Source of the DNA: Arctopsyche grandis | Taxonomy: Eukaryota; Arthropoda; Insecta; Trichoptera; Hydropsychidae | Assembly: GCF_051622035.1 (NCBI RefSeq) | Contig: NC_135356.1 | Location: 10,994,579-11,058,578, forward strand | Reading direction: 5' to 3' | DNA: 64,000 nucleotides | Part shown: one piece after another, positions 10,868 to 20,494 of the stretch | How positions within the stretch are numbered: position 1 is the stretch's first letter | How the letters are laid out: the number at the start of each line of letters is the position of its first letter | Notes under the pieces: model-generated | What the model saw: only the letters and a program-made list of their open reading frames with translations | What the model was told of the DNA's origin: nothing | Databases searched by the model: none | Made by a program: the position numbers and the translations under genes

Positions 10868-11390
10868 AAGTCATCGGGATGACGGAAGGAGGTTACGAAA
10901 CGGGAGGTTTCGTACAAGTGCTGCCGGGAGAGGACATCTTGAGGCGTTGTCAAGGGCAACATCGGAGAGCAGCATCCGGCAATTGCAGAGTCATCCAAAG
11001 GGCGACCGGGACGAGTGCAGTTCACCGGTCCACTTTCGCTGCAATTACCAAGAATTAGCGGCTGTTGGGGACGACGATCCACGGGAAAGCATCGTCGTCA
11101 GAAGAGGAGCGGAGATCAGGAATGCGGAGGAGCAAGAATTCATCGGGATGACGGAAGGAGGTTACGAAACGGGAGGTTTCGTACAAGTGCTGCCGGGAGA
11201 GGACAACTTGAGGCGTTGTCAAGGGCAACATCGGAGAGCAGCATCCGGCAATTGCAGAGTCATCCAAAGGGCGACCGGGACGAGGGCAGTTCACCGGTCC
11301 ACTTACGCCGCAAGAACCAAGAATTAGCGGCTATTGGGGACGACGATCCACGGGAAAGCATCGTCGTCAGAAGAGGAGCGGAGATCGACT
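10868..11390 (+). repeat. Two-copy ~270-bp tandem repeat inside the LTR element
   Basis: CATCGGGATGACGGAAGGAG begins at about 10875 and again at about 11144. The copies run through GCGGAGATC with few differences. Several overlapping open frames here reflect moderate GC content, not a gene: they match no retroelement protein and change frame between the copies. Confidence 0.85.
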
Positions 11391-11796
11391 ACAACTGAGA
11401 GATGTCGATTACAAGCCACTATTCCCTTCAACTGTTTGTTGACGGCAGATGTCAACAAACTGGAAAAAAAAACTAGTTGGAAACGAGTCTAATTGGAAAC
11501 TAGTTAACCACCTGTTATGTCACAGGTGTCGTCTCGCAGAGAGTATGAAAGTAAACGGATTGAAACGAGCGACTTGGATCAACCACGTGAGGGCATTTGA
11601 AACCGAAGAAACGCCAGATCGCGACTTCAACGAGAGAGAGCGGAACAATTGATATACGTCAACATCGAAAAAAAATCTAGTTGGAAACTAGTGGAAACAC
11701 GAGTACCTGAAAAAATACATGGACAGTTGCAGCAGTGATTAGATCATCTCGCAGATGTAACGGGAAAATACATCAGAAAGAAATGGATTTCAGTTG

Positions 11797-12290
11797 GGTC
11801 AATGGAACGGAAAAGAAGCACATTCAACAGAGTGGCAGACTGTTGGGTGCACATTTACCAAGGTCAATGGAACGGAAAAGAAACACAACCAGCAGAGTGG
11901 CAGACTGAGGTGTGCACATTTTCCAGGGTCAAGGGAACGGAAAAGAAGCACCACCAACAGAGTGGCAGACTGAGGGGTGCACATTTTCCAGGGTCAACCG
12001 TCACTTTAGTGAGGATGGTGGCGATTCTTGTGGGACATGGCTTTGGAGCACGTTCTGGGTTGAACGCTGGTCTGCAGCAGGATGCTGGGCCACATGACAG
12101 AGGAACACTAGGCCACCGTAGCAAATTTGGACGATGGTGACACGAGAGCAATGGACCAAGTCACTTTTGTGAAGATAGGAGCGATTCTTGTGGGACATGG
12201 CTTTGGAGCACGTTCTGGGTTGAACGTTGGTCTGCAGCAGGATGCTGGGCCACATGACAGGAATACGGGGCTGCCATAGCAAATTTGGAC
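11797..12290 (+). repeat. Short tandem repeats inside the LTR element
   Basis: Three copies of a unit of about 63 bp (GGTCAATGGAACGGAAAAG ... AGAGTGGCAGACTG) span 11797-11998. Two copies of a longer unit (GCGATTCTTGTGGGACATGG ... GGGCCACATGACAG) lie at 12020-12110 and 12180-12262. Confidence 0.85.
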
Positions 12291-12404
12291 TTTGGTGATA
12301 CGAGCAACATGGACCAAACACGTGAGAAATTTTGGACCGAAGAGCTAACAAATAATGATTTCCAAATGTAAAACATCGGATGACTAATTTTAGGGGATTA
12401 GAAA

Positions 12405-12720
12405 GTTCACTGTAATTGTTTCCATTGTAAAGGTGACGTAAATTGAAATGTAACGAAAGTTTAATGCAATTGTTTCCATTGTAAAGGTGACGTAAAGTGA
12501 AGTGTAATGAAAGTTTAATGTAATTGTTTCCAATGTCAAGGTGACGTAAATTGAAGTGTAACGAAAGTTTAATGTAATTGTTTTCATTGTAAAGGTGACG
12601 TAAATCGTAGTGTAACGAAATTTTAAATGTTTTTGTTTACATTGTAAAGGTGACGTAAATTGAAGTTTAACGAAGGTTTAATGTAATTGTTTCAATTGTA
12701 AAGGTGACGTTAATCTAACT
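12405..12720 (+). repeat. ~60-bp tandem array inside the LTR element
   Basis: Five to six copies of a unit containing TGTAATTGTTTCCATTGTAA and GGTGACGTAAATTGAAG. The copies have diverged, so this array is older or less constrained than the LTR pair. Confidence 0.85.
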
Positions 12721-12911
12721 GTAACAGAATTAGAATTGTAAAGGTAACGGTAGTAGAATTTAAATGTCATTGTTTCCATTGTAGCTGTAAAGATAACGGC
12801 TGTAATTGTAAATGTAACTGTGACTGATATCGGAGATAAATGCAACTGCTGTAGATTTATCAGTTATGATTTGTTGGTCAATCGGGACGATTTAACCTAA
12901 GAGGGAGGCAA

Positions 12912-13294
12912 TGTTACGTACCCCGTGGATTGAGCGAATTGTACTTAGACCAACAGATATCTGTTATCGGTTAACTAAATGCATGCACTTACTTCCAAAG
13001 ATTATATCTGGACTCTAAGTGCATTTAGGCTAAACAATGACCGTTATTAGTTATTTCTCAGAATCGGTATGGGAAAACCCAATCTCTTGGAAATACATAT
13101 CCGAATACGTGACTATACAACAGGTAAACAGATTAGGCGTCCTGAGAGATCTACCCTTTATAAGGCGGTACGTAGGCGATATAATTGATTCTGGACTGAG
13201 CAGTGGCAATACGTGTATCTCCTGAATCATCAATAAATGCTGTGAAACGACTGTTGGCCTTTTACTTGGATCCTCCACCCACCCCGACGCAACA
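12912..13294 (+). repeat. 3' LTR
   Basis: Same length as the 5' LTR, with four visible differences (for example CCCCGTGG for CGCCGTGG, and CCCCGACGC for CCCCTACGC). It is preceded directly by the polypurine tract. Confidence 0.93.
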
Positions 13295-13306
13295 ATATCA
13301 ACGAAC

Positions 13307-14085
13307 GGTTCGGTGATTACTAGTCATATGTGAACCTGTCACAGGACAACTGGTCGCTCTAGATCGGTCACTCGTGATCATCTGTCACGCTAAAACTGGT
13401 CACACGCTAAAATTGGTCACGAGAACACTGGTCACACGCTAAAACTGGTCGCGAGAAAACTGGTCGCGAGAAAACTGGTCACGAGAAAACTGGTTACACG
13501 CTAAAGCTGGTCACGAGAAAATAAGTCACACGCTAAAACTGGTCACGAGAAAATTGGTCACACGCTAAAACTGGTCACGAAAAAACTGGCCAAGGGACAA
13601 AAAGATACATATAATTACTATTGTAACAAGTGAACATAAATAAAGGATCCTCTTACTAACACAATCAGTGTTTTCATAGACCTCCCGCGGTACATTTACC
13701 GCGGTGAATTAAGATTAGTGATTTGACATTCGAACTGTCAAAGTGAAATGAACGCAAAAGTGATTGCCAACCTTCTCGGCGTGGCTAGAGTGCGTCAGAT
13801 GAGCTGACAGATGCCCGCGAACTCCTCGCGAAGACCACAACGACGGCCACGAGGGTCTTTGGCTCGAACATATGTCTAGTCGATAGTAATAAAAATTTCG
13901 TAAATAAAAAGTATTTGAGAATATTTTGGTTTGTGACCAATTTTAAATTTTTGGGTATGACCAGTTTTAGCGTGTGACTAGTTTTCTCGTGACCAGTTTT
14001 AGCGTGACGGATGATCACGAGTGACCGATCTAGAGCGACCAGTTGTCCTGTGACAGGTTCACATTTGACTAGTAGTCCGCTTACC
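13307..14085 (+). mobile_element. Foldback element with 8-bp target duplication (779 bp)
   Basis: An exact 8-bp duplication, CAACGAAC, flanks it (13299-13306 and 14086-14093). It starts GGTTCGGTGATTACTAGTCA and ends TGACTAGTAGTCCGCTTACC. Long subterminal arms mirror each other (GATCGGTCACTCGTGATCAT against its complement near 14010). 13380-13590 is a minisatellite of GCTAAAACTGGTCAC/GAGAAAACTGGTCAC units. At 13640-13720 it carries AATAAAGGATCCTCTT, resembling the LTR R/U5 segments, and the interior is otherwise anonymous. It is related to 45221-45505 and the half-copy at 24055-24151. Confidence 0.88.
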
Positions 14086-14104
14086 CAACGAACGATATTT
14101 CTAG

Positions 14105-14400
14105 GTCTAGTAATACCGTGAATAGTACGCGTGGCACCGTTTACACTAGCGATATCTACACCGATATTTACGAAATTTGCCATAACCAGTTCCCAAATAT
14201 CAACCATAGGTTGCAATATGGGAACTGGATATGGAAAATTTCGTACATATCGCCGGTAAATAGCGCCATTATGAGTGCGTTAGCACCCGCGATTTATACC
14301 TCGTTTACTGCCGTTGCACCTTGGTTTACTGCTAGTACCTGGGGGGTTCAGCTTAACAAAAATGAGGTTAGGCACACAAACGTCAATTGACACCAACAAA
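14105..14400. mobile_element. Small foldback element
   Basis: ACCAGTTCCCAAATAT near 14186 pairs with ATATGGGAACTGG near 14216, and the stem continues outward imperfectly through GATATTTACGAAAT and ATTTCGTACATATCG. The outer ends and any target duplication were not found. Confidence 0.5.
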
Positions 14401-14438
14401 AACCTAAATTATTTTTATGTACAAAGTATCTGTTTTAA

Positions 14439-15605
14439 GGTCTGTTCATACCTATCCAGCACGACCTATATCCTGCAGGTGTCATGCAAGTGCGGATAGT
14501 ATTTTTTGGTACATTATATGGACGTATTCATACTCCATTCGCGCATGCGCATTTATGCATTCATGCGCGTCCATATATGTAGAATGTACCAAAGAATACT
14601 ATCCGCACTTGCATAATGGTGCTTACGGACTAAACCAACGACGATTTTGGGCCAACTTTTTAACCAGCAGTAGCGTACAAAATATCGAAATAAAAATTAA
14701 ATTTTAAAATTGAAATTAAATATCAAAATCAAGCTAAAGAGCGAGATTGAGCTAAAATTAGATCATCGTTGATGTTTTGAATTACAACAATGTTTTGAAT
14801 TACGACGATGCGCATTTAAAACCAGAGAAATATTATAATTTCTCTGCTTACGAGCGAAAAAAAAAATATTGTTAAAGTCGTCACGAGATGCTACTGTATT
14901 TCTACCGTCAACGATCGATAACAAAAAACAATTCATAAAAAAACGCGGTGTCGGATGTCGGTGATTTGTCAAAGGGTTTTTTTTCTTTCGTCGAAATAAA
15001 ATTAATAATCACACATTATCCGATAAAATTTACCTCTGAAATGATTTAATTAATTGATTTATTTCGACGAGAGAAACAATTGAAGACTAAAAAAATTTCG
15101 TTTGATAAACCGACAACATACCGGGTTGGGACCATCGCTCGGTCACCCATACTTATACATGAGATATTCTCAGTAACTGCGCATTACGGGGAACTAAAAA
15201 TAATAATTCTTTGATTTTTTTTTCGATCTTAGTGCGTATCTTCGTAAGTCAAAACATCTTCGACAAACAAAAGTCGAGGATTACCTGTATGTGATTGTTG
15301 ATGATCTAATTTTAGGTCAATCTCGAAAATTTATTTAAATTGGGCATGTTCTGTTTTAACTTTCAATATTTTATTTTAATTTTAATATATTGATTATAAT
15401 TTTATTTTGATATTTGAATTAAATTTTAATATAATAATAATATTTTTAATTTCAATTTTTAAATTTAATTTTTATTTCGATATTTTGTACGCTACTGGTT
15501 TTATCCTGCTGGTTAAAACGTTGGACCAAAATCGTCGTTGGTTTGGTCCGTACGCAGCATAACACTTGCAGGATACGGGTCGTGCTGGATAGGTATGAAC
15601 AGACC
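14439..15605. mobile_element. Long-TIR DNA element with TTTAA target duplication (1,167 bp)
   Basis: The termini GGTCTGTTCATACCTATCCA and its complement are perfect for about 28 bp and continue as long imperfect TIRs to about 14715 and 15470 (for example AACCAACGACGATTTTGG and its complement). TTTAA occurs at 14434-14438 and 15606-15610. The left TIR is interrupted by a separate 127-bp hairpin. The interior has no transposase. TTTAA resembles the TTAA preference of piggyBac-like elements, but the ends are not those of piggyBac. Confidence 0.82.
14486..14612. mobile_element. 127-bp hairpin insertion nested in a TIR
   Basis: GCAAGTGCGGATAGTATT at the left pairs with AATACTATCCGCACTTGC at the right. 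The arms (about 40 bp) surround a GC-rich core with GCGCATGCGC. The right TIR of the host element lacks it, so it is a secondary insertion. Confidence 0.8.
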
Positions 15606-15817
15606 TTTAAGAGTTCAAATAAATTAATACAACTTTGTAATAAGTATAATCGATCTGTAATTTCTGCGTAAGCTGTTTATTTTTCGCGCTTAGAAGGGTA
15701 CGCGCGAGACTACTGTAAGGCAGGGAAGGTATGTTGACCGTATCCCGGCCCAACCAAACACATGTTGTGTGGTTTGAAAGAGGATCGTTTATTTTTGTTC
15801 AATTGGTACAATGGTTA

Positions 15818-16599
15818 AGCGGGCTCCACATTCTCGTCGAGACTCTCGGTCTCGGGTCTCGCCGAAACAACACGAGACTGAAAGTAGCTCACCACATTCT
15901 CGCTCGCGCATTTGTCTGTTCGGTAGTCATACAAGATGGACGTGTTAGAAACGTCTGTCGCTGTAGCATTATGTGCAATAGCATATTACAATTTTTTATT
16001 AATTCGAGAAAAAATAGTTATTAAGAGAGGTTGGAATGTTTTATTACTGTTGCCATCCATGATATCCCCCAAAAAAGAATCCATCACGCTAAAAGCGAAC
16101 CATATCGGCGTATATACATATATCATCAGTGCCGGCGCCTGAATGTTCCGATGCTTTTATTCTTCGCTTTTGTATCCTATAAGTTGTCATAAGGGAGTCT
16201 TTCTTGCTTTTCAATTCTTTGAGAGGTATATTCATTATTTCACTTATTTTATTCCACGCATCGTGTACTTTGTTTCTGTCTTTATGGTCCCGATAATAGG
16301 ATGACACTGGTATATTTCCATAAATGTTAGTTCGAGATCGTGCGTCCAATTCGTAGGCATTTTTGTTAATAAAATCGACGAGCGCGCAGTGCGGTTACTG
16401 GCGGCCGACTGACGCGACGGGAGTGTGGAGGGAAGGTCTCGTGCGAACACAAAACTACACGAGAGCCCTTTGATTCGGGTCCAAAATACCGCCACGAAAT
16501 GGAGACCGCACGAATATAGGCGGGACTTAACGAATATGTTCACTTCACTCTCGTATTTGGCTATTCTCGTATAGTTTTGCCGAGATTGTGGAGCGGGCT
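15818..16599. mobile_element. PIF/Harbinger-like element carrying a MADF-domain gene remnant (782 bp)
   Basis: It splits the LTR exactly: the target trinucleotide TTA is at 15815-15817 and 16600-16602, and joining the outsides restores AATGGTTATTGTATG of the intact LTR copies. Imperfect 19-bp TIRs read AGCGGGCTCCACATTCTCG and AGCCCGCTCCACAATCTCG. A TTA duplication plus a MADF (Myb/SANT-like) gene fits PIF/Harbinger. No transposase lies inside, so it is non-autonomous. Confidence 0.85.
16089..16400 (-). pseudogene. MADF (Myb/SANT-like) domain gene remnant
   Basis: A minus frame starting near 16400 gives MPTNWTHDLELTFMEIYQCH; another frame continues YYRDHKDRNKVHDAWNKISE...MNIPLKELKSKKDSLMTTYR. 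Together these follow the MADF pattern (opening W, FxxxY, YRD...R..AW..I...M, K..LK.K..SL...Y). A frameshift between the halves shows decay. In PIF/Harbinger elements this second protein assists transposase binding and nuclear import. Confidence 0.7.
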
Positions 16600-17149
16600 T
16601 TATTGTATGTACGAAGAAGTTTCTTCGGAGATGTGATATAGTTGAACTCTAAAGGCTCACTCTGCTGGCTAGAGTTGCTGCGTTGCTTTATATACATTTC
16701 CAGGACACGTGTCGTGTCTTTGTTCTCGAGACGTGCAATGACCTGGTTTCGGGCACGTGTACTTGTGACACGTGTTGAGCGCAGAAGCTTTGTTTTTGGT
16801 ACTCGTGGTTTTTATGGGTTCGTGCGCCTGGACGTCGTTCGTGGGGTAATGGGGTCGTGCGCCGTGTGTCTACGGTGCACCGACCTCTTTATGAGGCGAT
16901 CTACTTTTCTGGATATGTGCCGCAGTGGCCTGATGAGATTGTGGCGGCTCGCTTATACGACATGGTCGAGTTTGGTTGCCTTCCTGCGAGTGGGGACCAA
17001 CCCGGCTGGGTTCGGAGAGCCACTACTCACTCTGTCTTCAGCTGTCATATAATAAACACGTGCATTAACATGCCAGTCGTCTCATTCGTTCATCCCCCAT
17101 AAGATCATATAGCATGAGTTTTACTATATGCCTACATTACTTTGCGAAA

Positions 17150-17800
17150 GATGGACATGGACATGAGAAGAAAAGCGGCTTTGGCGATCATACTCGAGGA
17201 TGCGTTGAGGACGCCCAAAAGTAAAAGGCGGTGGATTAAGCAGTGGATGCTTCATTGCTTCAGAAGAATCGATATTCACACTTGAATATCGCTGAAGAAA
17301 TGGTTCTAGGCGATGTCATGAACGATAACCAGAACCTTTTTAGAATGAGTGAAGATTTGTTTGATTCATTGCTAATATACACCGAGGGAGAAACTTGCCG
17401 TAACATTACGGTACCTTGCAACTGGCAGTAGTTTCACGTGCTTGAGATATTCCAGTTTTCTTTCGACGTCTACTATAAGTGAAGCTGTTATTTCCATATG
17501 CAGAGCATTAAGTCACGTTCTCAAGAAGTATATAAAGGTAAAAATAAAAATCAAAGTAATATAAAAACCGTATTATTTCAATGTTCTTAAAGACTAAGTA
17601 ATTTTAATAAGGAACGGGATATAAATTAAGATTATATATTTACAGTGGGATGCTGATTTAAGGGAATTACATCGTCATGAAGAAATTTGAAAGATTTTAC
17701 AACACCCTTAATACGGAATAAAAAAGACGTCTTAATGTGAAACATAAAGGAGGTTTGTAAAAATTCGACAAACTGGTGGTTTTTTGATCAATGTAAACAA
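17150..17800 (+). pseudogene. Harbinger-type transposase remnant (DDE_Tnp_4, N-terminal part)
   Basis: Reading across one frameshift gives RRWIKQWML near 17230, then RYSHLNIAEEM, NLFRMSEDLFDSLL and RNITVPCNWQ by about 17430. This is the N-terminal order of PIF/Harbinger transposases (WV+.WL, FLRM...TF..LL, then an (A)I...ERL segment). The catalytic part is not recognisable. It is separated from the MADF element by LTR sequence, so it derives from a different insertion. Confidence 0.6.
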
Positions 17801-18430
17801 ACATTTTCAATCATGAATATCAATAAAAATTCTTTACAATCAAGCATCAGATGAAAAATTTTTAAGAATTTCAGCATTTTTAAGAATTTCAACTACAAAA
17901 TTTTCTCCGAAAATTAAAAAACTGTTAAAGATGTAGAGTTCGATCGCCGAGAAAGAAAAATTGCTTCAGTATTGGAAACTACCGGTTGACTGCAAGGTAT
18001 GCGTCGCTTATATGCAATTAATTTTTTAAAGTTTTTCTCAAAAATGAAACTAATGAAGTAACTTTATTTTTTAGATTTATTGCATTTTATAAATACAATA
18101 TATAAAAAAAAAACAAATGCAATTTAAAATCCAAAAAAGTACAAATACTGTAGAGGTTGAGATATAGGGTGGATTGCAGGAGAGATAGTTAAAGGCGATC
18201 TTGGTTCATCAATGCACGTTTATAGTACATTAAAGTATACACGCGTGCGCGTACGCACTATCTCGTAACGAGTATGATACATGACTCTGGCCCACTGGCT
18301 CTCGACCAATCAGCGTTCAGCCGGACTGGCCGGCAGTTGGGGTACCAACTCTTAATACTATAGCACTCACGTGCAACAACCGTTCAAATGCAACAAATAT
18401 AAAAAAAAAATAGTTATTATAAAGTATTAT
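17801..18430. other. Anonymous AT-rich interval
   Basis: No gene seen. A GC-richer patch at 18240-18360 with CACGCGTGCGCGTACGCAC and a CCAATCAGCG motif may be the end of a mobile element, but no paired terminus was found. Confidence 0.35.
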
Positions 18431-18440
18431 CTTTGCTGGT

Positions 18441-19250
18441 CGAAATAAATATTTTTTTCGTCAACCACTGCTTCATTATGTTTTTTTTGAAATTTGAAGT
18501 CGGCGCTGCGTCAAGAATCTTATTTCGATAAGAAGCATTATCTATCACCACAACAGAATTCGGTTCCAAATTTGGAATCAATTTCTCGGTTCACCATTTC
18601 ATATAATTGTCGAAGTTCATGTCATAGTGATAGTCTCCGGTTCTTTGGTGAGCCTTATAGATGAAAAGGGTATTTGGAATAAAGCCTCGTTCTGTATCTG
18701 CGTGTACAATTATAAACCTCGCTCCTTTGGATGCCACTTCCCGAAGAATCTCCCCACGCCATTGACTTAACGTGTGCTGAATGTATGTATGGTTCATCGG
18801 TATACACGATTGGTCTTCCTTCTGCTCTACGTAAATCGAGCTATCGACCTTAAAATGTGATCCTTTTATAAAAAAATGCACATTTTCTCACATAACAATT
18901 TCCTGTTATCGCACATTTTTTTCCCAGTGGAATCCAATTTTTTACAAAAGCTTATGAAGAGTATTGCGCTTGCCTGTAAACCCTATGCATTGTTTTAATT
19001 TTTTTAATATTCGAGAAAGCGTTGGCAAATTTTTTTCGGTCACATGAAAGTTGTTGAAAGTACGCCTAATGACGTCTTCGTCAAAACCGTCTACATAGGA
19101 TTTTGGGTTTCTCTATTTTTTTTTTTGCTGTTGGAGAAGATAGACATGTTCTCTTTGATAATTTTTCTTAATGAACATTTGGAAACTTTTGGGGCTCCTG
19201 CATAAATCTATATCAATGAGAGGAATCGTCGAAGAATTAGATCTTTGTGT
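18441..19250 (-). pseudogene. DDE-superfamily (IS630/Tc1-mariner-related) transposase remnant
   Basis: From 19250 downward: a degraded N-terminal part, then TYIQHTLSQWRG, SKGARFIIVHADTERGFIP, GDYHYDMNFDNYMKW, then after a stop TEKLIPNLEPNSVVVIDNAS. These are the ordered blocks of the DDE_3-type catalytic core; VIDNAS holds the second Asp. The first Asp block reads MNHTYIQHT instead of D-E-T. The in-frame stop after YMKW and frameshifts upstream make it non-functional. Confidence 0.78.
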
Positions 19251-19275
19251 AAGTGCACACCACATGTAAGCATTT

Positions 19276-19479
19276 GGTTCGGTGATTACTGGTCACAAAT
19301 TACTCGTCACAAAGTCACTAAAATCTCTATAACGGAACATCTGGCAGCCGAAAAGTGCATCATACTAACGATAACTATCATAATAACGAGAACTTGATTG
19401 CTAAATATTGTGTATTCGCGATTTTCATGGCAAAAATTGTCTTTGTGACCACCCCAATGTGACGAATAGTCCAATTAAC
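19276..19479 (+). mobile_element. hAT-type MITE (GGTTCGGTGATT family), 204 bp, intact ends
   Basis: An exact 8-bp duplication, AAGCATTT, lies at 19268-19275 and 19480-19487. The left end is GGTTCGGTGATTACTGGTCAC and the right end is GTGACGAATAGTCCAATTAAC, a loosely matched inverted pair (about 12 of 21 positions). Confidence 0.88.
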
Positions 19480-19487
19480 AAGCATTT

Positions 19488-20494
19488 ATTATTAACTGTT
19501 TTGCTTGGCTATGTCTCTCCATTTATCTAAAGTGTTTTTAAAAAAGTAGATATATAATACGATATACGGTCGAACTATTGTGAATAACTTAACTTATTAA
19601 AATAATTAACATTTATTATTTATAATTTCGGGAAAATCTCGGGAACTTCGTAACCACACTGTCACTTAAAGCCACGTCTCTAAAAAATAGCAAAAAAGGC
19701 GTGGATTCGCCTTGACAGCCGCAGCCAAACTGAGGATATATGTACATACGAACACACATACTGAACCAATTTTTATTTCTCTTCGAACGAACTCTAAAAC
19801 AATTTCATTCGTCAAATTAAATTACTCTTTTGTTTTAACTAAAAAAGAATTATGTTTTAATTCCTTTAACGATAATGAATAATGTATAATAATGATGTTG
19901 TGTTAATATTGTTATTATTATAAGTTATTATTACCGTTATCATGTTATTATTACTGAATGACCGGCCACAGCGACGCGTTGGAGATCTCTGTAATGTCAC
20001 TGTGGCTAATATGTTAAATAAATAAATAAATAAATATCTAAAAATAGTATTTTACTTGCGGCCCGCCACTCATTTTTAATTTCTAATGGCCCTTCATCCA
20101 AAAAGTTTGCCCAGACCTGTTTTAGAGTACTTTAGAAAAAGATCCGCGGTTTGCCGACCTCTGGCTTAGGATGATGAAGTTTGTTTACCAAAATTATCAC
20201 AATTTCATCCAATAAATAAAAATTATTACATATAAAATAAATGAAAACAAGTAAGCCAAATAATATATGTGTATTTAATTTTCAATTATTATTTCTCTTA
20301 AAATTATTTAAATAAACTGCAATGAGGGAGGCGCCAGAAACATCATAGCACGCATGTAGCCAAAATTTAAGAATATTAACAGTATTTATATCGTAACAAT
20401 TTTTTTTATATTTATCCTAGTATGTAATTTATTATGTGACCATAGGATAGATTTTCGAGTAATGATTTTAAACAAATTTCACATTTGTATGGTT
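19488..20494. other. 3' flank of zinc-finger gene B
   Basis: 19960-20037 (CTGTAATGTCACTGTGGC followed by an (AAAT)n tail) looks like the 3' end of a non-LTR element. From about 20092 the sequence is homologous to the 3' flank of gene A, including the CCGCGGTTTGCCGACCTCTGG debris and the half-finger just after the stop. Confidence 0.55.

Larger units (their letters stand above)
10249..13294 (+). mobile_element. Complete non-autonomous LTR retrotransposon (3,046 bp)
   Basis: Two 383-bp LTRs (10249-10631, 12912-13294) differ at only four positions by eye. Both begin TGTTACGTA and end CGCAACA. The target duplication is ATAT (10245-10248 and 13295-13298), typical of Ty3/gypsy integration. A primer-binding-like segment (TGGTCGTCAGAAGTGGGATC) lies at 10633, and a polypurine tract (AAGAGGGAGGCAA) abuts the 3' LTR. 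The 2.28-kb interior has no gag, protease, RT or integrase; it is made of four sets of tandem repeats. It must therefore have been mobilised in trans, as LARD/TRIM elements are. Confidence 0.93.
15714..17136 (-). mobile_element. LTR of the TGTAGG...CTTACA family, interrupted by a Harbinger-like element
   Basis: On the minus strand it begins TGTAGGCATATAGTAAAAC at 17136 and ends CTTACA at 15714. Without the 782-bp insertion and its 3-bp duplication it is about 638 bp. It is more divergent from the copies at 3011 and 30161 than those are from each other. The flanking 4-mers (CTAC, TTAC) agree in three of four bases. Confidence 0.75.

Noticed and set aside
10825-11398. Overlapping frames of 80-130 codons inside the LTR element as a gag gene
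   Set aside because: They shift between the tandem copies, carry no nucleocapsid, protease or RT motifs and exist on both strands.
13380-13590. CRISPR-like array
   Set aside because: The GGTCAC units are contiguous, imperfect minisatellite copies without unique spacers, inside a transposon of a eukaryote.
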